The notes under the pieces are model-generated. The model did no database searches, had not been told where the DNA came from, and worked only from the letters and a program-made list of their open reading frames with translations. Below, piece by piece: positions 7,272-13,783 of a stretch of DNA of 64,000 nucleotides. Made by a program: the position numbers and the translations under genes. Origin of the DNA: Mesobacillus jeotgali (GTDB lineage Bacteria > Bacillota > Bacilli > Bacillales > Cytobacillaceae); the NCBI RefSeq assembly GCF_002874535.1, contig NZ_CP025025.1:308001-372000 (forward strand), given 5' to 3'. Position 1 is the first letter of the stretch, and each line of letters opens with the position of its first letter.

Positions 7272-8579
7272 ATGCAACAGTTAGATAAGAAAACAACTTA
7301 TCGCGTATTGATTGCCAGCCTTGTTGGCAGTTCCATTGAATGGTTTGACTATTTTCTATATGGAACGATGGCCGCACTTGTATTTAACCAATTATTCTTT
7401 GTCAACGAGGATCCAACAGTAGGCTTGCTTTTAGCTTATGCATCGTTTGCGCTTTCGTTTTTTATCCGTCCATTCGGAGGAATCATTTTTAGTCATATCG
7501 GAGATCGAATCGGCCGGAAAAAGACGCTCGTTTTAACACTGAGCTTGATGGGTGCTGCAACATTCGCAATGGGTATCTTGCCTACATATCAAGCTATTGG
7601 TGTAGCTGCACCAATCATTTTAATTACACTTCGTCTGATCCAGGGGCTTGGAATCGGCGGGGAGTGGGGAGGAGCTCTATTGCTTGCAACTGAGTATGCT
7701 CCAGCAGAACGCAGAGGTTTCTTCGGTTCCATTCCGCAAATGGGTGTGACAATAGGAATGGTGATGGGTACACTCGCTCTTTGGCTCATGAGCTTATTGC
7801 CTGAGCAGCAATTCATGTCATGGGGCTGGCGCGTGCCGTTCATCTTCAGTGCATTGCTCGTGGTCTTTGGTTTATGGATCCGAAAAGGAATCGATGAGAC
7901 ACCAGAATTCAAGGAAGTTCAGGCAAAAGGCGAGATTCCAAAGCTGCCAATCGCCGATACCCTTCGCTATTACTGGAAAGAAGTGCTGATCACCATCGGT
8001 GCGAAAGTGGTGGAGACAGCTCCATTCTATATTTTCAGTACGTTCATTGTTTCGTACGCGACAAGCACTCTAGGATTCAGCCGCTCCGCTGTGTTAGGTT
8101 CGGTCATGGTTTCAACTGTCATTACGACGATCCTGATCCCAATCATGGGAAGTCTATCAGACCGCGTGGGCCGCAAGAAAATGTATACCGTCGGTACAGT
8201 AGCCATGATGGCTTTCGCTTTCCCATACTTCTGGATGATTCACCAAGGCAGTGTACTCATGCTGGTTTTGGCCACGATCATCGGCCTGGGAATCATTTGG
8301 GCTCCGATTACAGCAGTACTTGGAACCATGTTCTCGGAAATCTTTGATGCAAAGGTTCGCTATACTGGGGTTTCACTAGGTTATCAAATCGGGGCCGCAG
8401 TCGCTGGCGGTACAGCACCGCTCGTTGCCACTGCACTGCTCGCAGCATTCGATAATTCCTACGTCCCAGTTGCACTCTACATCATGTTCACTGCTGTGGT
8501 ATCACTGATTGCCATCTGGGCAGTGAAAAGCCGCGTTGAACCAACAGTGATCACTGGTAAAATGAGCTCGGCCAAATAA
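7272..8579 (+). CDS. MFS metabolite:H+ symporter (MHS/ShiA-ProP type)
   Basis: A 435-aa integral membrane protein with about 12 hydrophobic segments. It begins in the style of the metabolite:proton symporter family (SLVGSSIEWFDYFLYG) and has the cytoplasmic loop motif GDRIGRKKTL and its repeat SDRVGRKKM in the second half. ShiA, ProP and related carriers bring small acids or zwitterions into the cell with protons. The downstream ornithine-cyclodeaminase-like gene suggests an amino or imino acid substrate, but that is inference. AAGGAGG precedes the ATG. It is preceded by a likely repressor site and separated from the next gene by a hairpin that overlaps its stop codon. Confidence 0.85.
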   Translation: MQQLDKKTTYRVLIASLVGSSIEWFDYFLYGTMAALVFNQLFFVNEDPTVGLLLAYASFALSFFIRPFGGIIFSHIGDRIGRKKTLVLTLSLMGAATFAMGILPTYQAIGVAAPIILITLRLIQGLGIGGEWGGALLLATEYAPAERRGFFGSIPQMGVTIGMVMGTLALWLMSLLPEQQFMSWGWRVPFIFSALLVVFGLWIRKGIDETPEFKEVQAKGEIPKLPIADTLRYYWKEVLITIGAKVVETAPFYIFSTFIVSYATSTLGFSRSAVLGSVMVSTVITTILIPIMGSLSDRVGRKKMYTVGTVAMMAFAFPYFWMIHQGSVLMLVLATIIGLGIIWAPITAVLGTMFSEIFDAKVRYTGVSLGYQIGAAVAGGTAPLVATALLAAFDNSYVPVALYIMFTAVVSLIAIWAVKSRVEPTVITGKMSSAK

Positions 8580-8595
8580 TTTGGCCGAGTTTTTA
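8567..8595 (+). terminator. Hairpin overlapping the transporter stop codon
   Basis: CTCGGCCAAA and TTGGCCGAG pair around the TAA stop of the transporter gene and are followed by TTTTTA, only 21 bases before the next start codon. It may act as a partial terminator that lowers expression of the cyclodeaminase relative to the transporter. Confidence 0.65.
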
Positions 8596-8616
8596 CATAA
8601 GGAGGAGAGATTCTAT

Positions 8617-9591
8617 ATGCTTATACTGAACGAACAACTAATCCAATCCATCTATAAAATCGAAGACGCCATTCGAGATGTCGAAGCCATGTTGGTGGCC
8701 ATACACGAAGGGCGTGTTGAAAACCCTCATCGGACGGTACTGAATGTCCCCGAACGCAAAGGATCAGTACTCTATATGCCAAGCTCGGATGGAACATCCA
8801 TGGCAGCGACCAAAATTGTCTCGATTTTTCCTGATAACAGCTCAGCCGATCTTCCGACCACACAAGGAGCCATCTTACTCACAGAACTTCAAACAGGAAG
8901 ACATATAAGCCTACTGTCCGCTTCTTACCTGACACGATTGAGAACCGGCGCATTAAGTGCCATCTCAGCCCGCCACCTCGCCAGGCCCGACAGCCAAGTC
9001 CTGACCGTCATCGGCACAGGCGGAATGGCGTTCGAGCAAGTGCTGGGAATCGTGAACGTGCTGCCGATTCAAGACATCTATTTAATCAACCGTTCTATCG
9101 ATAAAACATACACATTCGGTGAAAAGCTCAAAGAGGCAGGTATTACCGCTAAGATACATACCGGAGTCGACCGGAACGAAGCCGTCGCCCAGTCCGACGT
9201 CATTTGCTGCGCAACCCGGTCAACTGAAGAAGTATTCGATGCGGATTATGTAAAAGCAGGGACCCATATCATAGGCGTGGGCAGTTACTTACCCGAAATG
9301 CGTGAAATCCCGTTAGGTGCGATTGAAAGAGCAGCGTTGATCTATGGGGATGATTACGAGGGAATGAAAGCCGAAGCTGGGGAATTCATTGATGCAGTGG
9401 AACGTGGGAAGTGGTCATTTGAACAGCTTTCTGGTACATTGGCTGAACTTCATGTGAGTCAGGTGGAACGTGAGGTTGAGGATATTACTATTTTCAAATC
9501 AGTTGGAGCGGCACATTTTGATTTGGCTGTGGCGAAGGGAGTTTTTGAGAAGGCGGAGGGAATGGATGAGGGTGAAAAGATTCTTCTTTAG
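8617..9591 (+). CDS. Ornithine cyclodeaminase / mu-crystallin family protein
   Basis: A 324-aa NAD(P)-binding protein. Signature parts are SSLYMPSS-like VLYMPSSDGTSMAATKIVS, the arginine-rich TRLRTGALSAISARHLA, the Rossmann loop VIGTGGMAFEQ and IGVGSYLPEMREIP. The family includes ornithine cyclodeaminase, alanine dehydrogenase and ketimine reductases, so the exact reaction is open. The most likely role is deamination or reduction of an amino/imino acid brought in by the neighbouring transporter. I chose ATG 8617 after GGAGGAG; the frame extends upstream into the hairpin but has no other site there. Its length is normal for the family (about 320-340). Confidence 0.85.
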   Translation: MLILNEQLIQSIYKIEDAIRDVEAMLVAIHEGRVENPHRTVLNVPERKGSVLYMPSSDGTSMAATKIVSIFPDNSSADLPTTQGAILLTELQTGRHISLLSASYLTRLRTGALSAISARHLARPDSQVLTVIGTGGMAFEQVLGIVNVLPIQDIYLINRSIDKTYTFGEKLKEAGITAKIHTGVDRNEAVAQSDVICCATRSTEEVFDADYVKAGTHIIGVGSYLPEMREIPLGAIERAALIYGDDYEGMKAEAGEFIDAVERGKWSFEQLSGTLAELHVSQVEREVEDITIFKSVGAAHFDLAVAKGVFEKAEGMDEGEKILL

Positions 9592-9600
9592 TATTGTTAG

Positions 9601-9672
9601 GACAAGGGAATAGAGCAAATGTCCCTAAAAAAAGTGCACTTTTCAGTAGTCTCGAACCGTCCCTGTGTTTCT
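9601..9672. repeat. Dispersed inverted repeat, family A
   Basis: GACAAGGGAATAGAGCAAATGTCCC and GTCTCGAACCGTCCCTGTG are separated by a short AT-rich middle. It lies directly after the cyclodeaminase gene. Confidence 0.6.
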
Positions 9673-10121
9673 GGAGATCCAAAAAAATTGGAAGAGAAGA
9701 ACAATGTAAGTGCGAAAGAAGAAAAAATGGTTAAAACAAGTAAGGAGGGGGACAATCAATTAAACTGATTTGTCCTTCTTTATATTGTTTAAAGGAGTGA
9801 CTGGGGTGAGTTTTTTATCAAAAGATATATTGCGGTGGTTGTTTAGAAATATATCCCTTCTTTATAATATAAATTTACATAATGTTTTGGTGTGTTATTT
9901 TGCAAGTTGTGAAATCATTATTGAAGTAGAGGATAGTAATTCCGTCAAAAACTGTTAAGGTGAATAACACACCATGATGTTTTGTTTAAATAAAATCGCG
10001 AATTAGTTGACTTTTATTTTGTGATTGGTGTATAAATAAATTATCATAAAAAACACACCAAGATATTAATTATGGATCGGATCGCCAAAAAACTTAATCG
10101 TAAAATGAGAGGGTGGTAATA
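9673..10121. other. Gap at the island boundary
   Basis: A hairpin (GGACAATCA / TGATTTGTCC, about 9750-9772) followed by TTCTTTA may be the last terminator of the flanking region. A 50-codon open frame from a GTG at 9807 has a poor initiation site and no recognisable features, so I leave it out. The promoter region of the large defence operon begins at about 9888. Confidence 0.5.
9888..10061 (+). promoter_or_regulatory. Promoter with two GGTGT/ACACC inverted repeats before the defence operon
   Basis: TTGACT (10007-10012), an 18-base spacer and TATAAA (10031-10036) form a strong sigma-A-like promoter. TGGTGTGTTATT (9888-9899) and AATAACACACCA (9963-9974) are a perfect 12-base inverted repeat upstream. 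TTGGTGT (10025-10031) and ACACCAA (10055-10061) are a second, shorter pair flanking the -10 region. The repeated half-site suggests a dedicated DNA-binding regulator, which I could not identify among the neighbours. Confidence 0.6.
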
Positions 10122-10418
10122 ATGAGTTGTAGGTATTGGAAAGTGATATGTCGATATGGACACGTAGGAAGAAGAAATGAAGTAAGCGTGGCAAGATATA
10201 TACGCACAGAGTCTCATTATACAATCATTGATGCGATGGATTTGGTCTCAAATATGCCAGGTGTAAAATCTAGTGGGGTTGCCTTTATTGAGCAAATTGA
10301 TAAAACGACTTTTGAAAAGGGTAAATCCAGTGAAAAAATGAGTTTGTATTTACAGAAATTAAAAACATATAACCCAAAATTTGAGCAAATCAATAAGGGA
10401 GAAAAACTTTATGCCTAG
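10122..10418 (+). CDS. Small protein of unknown function, first gene of the composite defence operon
   Basis: A 98-aa protein. Near the start it has WKVICRYGHVGRRNEV, followed by a stretch (IIDAMDLVSNMPGVKSS) that looks like a helix with an MPGVK turn, and a charged C-terminus. The CxxGHVG element could be part of a degenerate metal-binding knuckle, but only two Cys are present (MSC and ICRYGH). I do not recognise a named family. The start is ATG 10122 after GAGGGTGGT. Its end overlaps the next gene by 8 bases, so the two are translationally coupled and it is an integral part of the operon rather than a passenger. Confidence 0.7.
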   Translation: MSCRYWKVICRYGHVGRRNEVSVARYIRTESHYTIIDAMDLVSNMPGVKSSGVAFIEQIDKTTFEKGKSSEKMSLYLQKLKTYNPKFEQINKGEKLYA

Positions 10419-11871
10419 TGGAAAAATTGCGGTAAATGAAAATGAAAATAATATTATTCAATATTTACATGATATTGGTTGTGCGAGTGTAAGAGCGAAA
10501 GTTGATATAAACATAAGAAATCGAAGGGCACGTGCAGACTTTGTTGGATTTATTATTGATGAAAATGGGAAATCTGTTCCAAAAGTAGTAGTTGAAGTAA
10601 AGACTAAACCTGATCCAACAATACAGCAGCAATTATATGAATATGCAAAGGTGCTGGATTGTCCTTATGTTTTGTTAGTCATAAATAAAGATAAATATTG
10701 GTTTGATGGTAAAACGTTACTTCCAATACTAGAAGCGCCAACATTTGAAAGTAAATCGAGATATATAGAAGATGGTAAAGAGATAAAGAATAAATTAAGC
10801 TACTCGTTAGGGTTAATATTAGATGGTAATAAAGGTAAACTTATTAGTTTACCGAAGGCATTAGCCTTTTTCTCCTCAGGTTTGTTAATTAGAGCTTTTT
10901 TAGAGGAATCGGAGGAACATGATATTTCTGAATGGCTTAAAATAGAAACGGAAAGGCAATATAGAGACCTTTTTTATCAAGCAATAACCTTTTTTGGTTT
11001 AGGAGAAGGTCTATCAATTGAAGAATTGCCAATTACAATTGAACAATGGATCACGCAGTTGATTGAAATCCCACCATTCCATCGGTCATTAAGTGAAGCA
11101 GTACTATCACTTATACATGATTTATTAGCTAGAGAAGGTAGAAACGGAGAATATGTTTCACCGCAACACATCCGTAATACTTTCAAAGACATTATTGGTG
11201 GACTTAATGTTAGTGGAGAGAAGGCAATAGATTTAGCAGTGGGTTATTCATCTATTTCTTTTGATATATATGCAAATGATTTGATTGATGTTAAGTCCTT
11301 TGAGGGATATGAAATTGTTTCAGAAGTTTGCATGATTTCCCAAGTTATTTCTATTATTAGTGGTTTTAGACATTTAAAGTATGTATGTGCTGACTCTTTA
11401 TTACTTGAAGGAATTGAACACGAAGGGGAATATTCATTAGTAGTAATTGATCCCCCACTTGGTGGTAAGACGAGAGACAATGTTGAGTACAATAAGTTTG
11501 AACTTAGAAACCGTTCTCTCAATGTAAGAATTTCTGATTTAATGATTGAACAAGGATTAATCTTAGCGAGACCAGGGGGATATATTGTTACTCTAGTTCC
11601 TGAAGGAACGCTATTTTCCTCTGGTTCAAGTGGTTTTATTAGAGAAATGATAAAAGAGTTTGCAATTGTTGAAGGAATTATCAGCCTTCCTGCACATACA
11701 ATGAAGCCGTTTGCTAGTGTGAAAGTAAGTATTCTTATTTTACGTAAAAAGAAGGAAGTTACAGAAACTGCTAAGGAATTATTTTTGGGAAATCCAAAGA
11801 GTGTGGAAGATATTCCTGACATAATCAAGAATTTCCATAATTGGCGACGTAAAGAGGTTGAGGAAGTGTGA
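10411..11871 (+). CDS. Fusion of an HsdR N-terminal nuclease domain with an HsdM-like (degenerate) N6-methylase
   Basis: A 486-aa protein. Residues ~30-95 resemble the HsdR_N nuclease domain: RARADFVG supplies the acidic residue and PKVVVEVKTK the ExK pair of a PD-(D/E)xK site. Residues ~200-470 resemble type I HsdM or N6_Mtase. The cofactor motif is degenerate (AIDLAVGYSS in place of DPxxGSG) and the catalytic motif reads VVIDPPLGGK rather than NPPF/Y, so methyl transfer may be weak or lost. The ending LPAHTMKPFASVKVSILILRK is typical of HsdM. It starts at ATG 10411 inside the preceding gene and ends in a TGA overlapping the next gene's GTG. Confidence 0.8.
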   Translation: MPSGKIAVNENENNIIQYLHDIGCASVRAKVDINIRNRRARADFVGFIIDENGKSVPKVVVEVKTKPDPTIQQQLYEYAKVLDCPYVLLVINKDKYWFDGKTLLPILEAPTFESKSRYIEDGKEIKNKLSYSLGLILDGNKGKLISLPKALAFFSSGLLIRAFLEESEEHDISEWLKIETERQYRDLFYQAITFFGLGEGLSIEELPITIEQWITQLIEIPPFHRSLSEAVLSLIHDLLAREGRNGEYVSPQHIRNTFKDIIGGLNVSGEKAIDLAVGYSSISFDIYANDLIDVKSFEGYEIVSEVCMISQVISIISGFRHLKYVCADSLLLEGIEHEGEYSLVVIDPPLGGKTRDNVEYNKFELRNRSLNVRISDLMIEQGLILARPGGYIVTLVPEGTLFSSGSSGFIREMIKEFAIVEGIISLPAHTMKPFASVKVSILILRKKKEVTETAKELFLGNPKSVEDIPDIIKNFHNWRRKEVEEV

Positions 11872-13724
11872 GAAATCATTATCTTGTTCCTTATAAATTT
11901 TTGGATAGAACGGACAGTTGGACAGTTGAAAATCTAATGTTTGAAAATAATCAAGAAGAAGAGCGAACACCACTGAATAATCTTGTGACATTTAACAAAG
12001 AACGTATTAATACCCAAAATATAGATCACCATAGGGACTATCCTTACATTGAAATAAAATCAATAGAATTAGAAACTGGAGGTATTCTTCCAACATTCAT
12101 CAAAGGTGCTGATCTTCCAACTCGTGCAAAACTGATAGGTCGAACAGGTGATATACTTCTATCAATTGTTAGACCAGAACGTGGGATTATAGCAATTGTC
12201 CCTTCAAGTCTTGATGGATGTGTTGTATCGAATACTTTTGTTGTCCTTACACCCAAAAAAATAAGCTCTGAATATATTTATCTGTTACTAAAAGATAATG
12301 ATGTCCGACAAGAATTCAGTTTGATGGCAAGAGGGACAACAACCCCGACTTTAGGAATAAAAGAATTAAAAAACTATTCCTTACCACTAAATAAAGTTCC
12401 AATGTATATGGAAAAAACGGCAAAAGAGCTTTATGGGGAATGGAGAAAACGTGGGATTGAAAGTAGGTCACTTAAGGAAATTGTTGAAGATATATTTGTA
12501 AAGGAATTATTAGAGGCTGAGATTATAGATGAAGAGTATACTCAAAGCTCATACCTTACTTTACCTTATGAGAATTTGGTTGACCGTTGGGATGTAAAAT
12601 ACCATATTAATCACTCTACTCGTAAAGTATTATGGGATGTTCCGACATATAGAGTTGGTGATTTGGGAGAGTTGCAAATCGGTATACCAATTTCCGCTAA
12701 GAGCGAAAAAAAAGGGGGACTTCCATATATCCGTGTACAGGATTTAGATGATGAAAGCCTTTATGTTCTAAACGAAGAACTTGTCTATATTGTCGATGAA
12801 TCAGTTGAGGAGAAACTTTCAAAAGCAATCTTAGTAAGAGATAATATTTTAATTTCGAGGATTGGTAATTTTGGTAGGAGTGCTTTAGTACAGCAGGAAT
12901 TAGATGGTGCGGTGGCAAATCATAATTTGGCTATCTTAAGACTTAAAGAAGGGGAGATCTTGCCAAAGTTTTTGGCTTACTTTTTAAAAACTAAATGGGC
13001 AAAGCAACAATTTAGCACTTATGCAACTGGTTTAGTTCTACAGGCAAATTTTCTGAAGGAATTAACAATTCCCGTCCCAAGTCTTGAACAACAACAACTT
13101 ATTGTTGAGTTTATTGAACAAAAGATCTCTGCTAATAGAATAGATGAACTAGAGAAAGAAACATTACGTTTCAAACATCAAATTGAGTGTGTGGAAAAGG
13201 TTTATAAGTCGTTTATTCGTGGAGACAAAAGGGGGGTAGTTCAGTTAGCAACAGGGGCTGGGAAAACAAGTATCATTACCGCTTTGATTAGAAGACTTAT
13301 TGAACTAAAACAGGTAAAAAGGGTTCTGTATTTAGCGGATCGGAGGATCTTAGCAGAACAGTTTCGACAGGCTTTTAAAGAAAAGAGTATTAATTTTCCG
13401 TGTTATTCAATAAAACTTGATAATGTTAAAAGTGATAACGGAGTCTGGATAGGTGTAATAAATGAAGTTAATCAAATTTCAAATGAAACTTTCGATCTCA
13501 TTATTTTAGATGGGTTTAGTCCCGCTTGGTCGAAGTTTCATAATGAAGAAACAAAAGGTTATGTATTAGGTATTACTTCAACTACTCCTAACTTTTTACA
13601 AGATTATAATGAGGGGGCTCATTCATGGAAACATGATGAACCTTTGTACGTCTATACTTTTAATCAAGCAATTCTTGATAACTTAAACATTGGTATGAAA
13701 AATGAGCAAGAGCAAAAGGAATGA
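11868..13724 (+). CDS. Fusion of HsdS specificity subunit with a RecA-like helicase domain
   Basis: A 618-aa protein. Residues ~20-200 and ~225-430 are two target-recognition halves of HsdS type (GDILLSIVRPERG with TTTPTLGIKELKNYSLPL; then LPYIRVQDLDDES, RDNILISRIGNFG and FLKELTIPVPSLEQQQLI). Residues ~440-618 are one SF2 helicase RecA domain: Walker A QLATGAGKTSI (~460), then RVLYLADRRILAEQF as in HsdR. The DEAH box is replaced by LIILDGFSPAW. No second RecA domain is present. I see this as HsdS carrying part of HsdR. The GTG start overlaps the previous TGA. Confidence 0.85.
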   Translation: MRNHYLVPYKFLDRTDSWTVENLMFENNQEEERTPLNNLVTFNKERINTQNIDHHRDYPYIEIKSIELETGGILPTFIKGADLPTRAKLIGRTGDILLSIVRPERGIIAIVPSSLDGCVVSNTFVVLTPKKISSEYIYLLLKDNDVRQEFSLMARGTTTPTLGIKELKNYSLPLNKVPMYMEKTAKELYGEWRKRGIESRSLKEIVEDIFVKELLEAEIIDEEYTQSSYLTLPYENLVDRWDVKYHINHSTRKVLWDVPTYRVGDLGELQIGIPISAKSEKKGGLPYIRVQDLDDESLYVLNEELVYIVDESVEEKLSKAILVRDNILISRIGNFGRSALVQQELDGAVANHNLAILRLKEGEILPKFLAYFLKTKWAKQQFSTYATGLVLQANFLKELTIPVPSLEQQQLIVEFIEQKISANRIDELEKETLRFKHQIECVEKVYKSFIRGDKRGVVQLATGAGKTSIITALIRRLIELKQVKRVLYLADRRILAEQFRQAFKEKSINFPCYSIKLDNVKSDNGVWIGVINEVNQISNETFDLIILDGFSPAWSKFHNEETKGYVLGITSTTPNFLQDYNEGAHSWKHDEPLYVYTFNQAILDNLNIGMKNEQEQKE

Positions 13725-13783
13725 AGTGACGTCAAAAAAAGGGAACCTATGAGTGTACGAGAAATAAATTGGAGGTCTCCGTA

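Noticed and set aside
9807-9958. A 50-codon frame before the defence operon
   Set aside because: The GTG start is poorly placed, there is no recognisable domain, and it overlaps one of the inverted repeats.
11244-11879. A 211-codon minus-strand frame over the methylase-like gene
   Set aside because: The plus strand has the HsdM-type motifs and coupled gene ends; the minus frame has no start signal.
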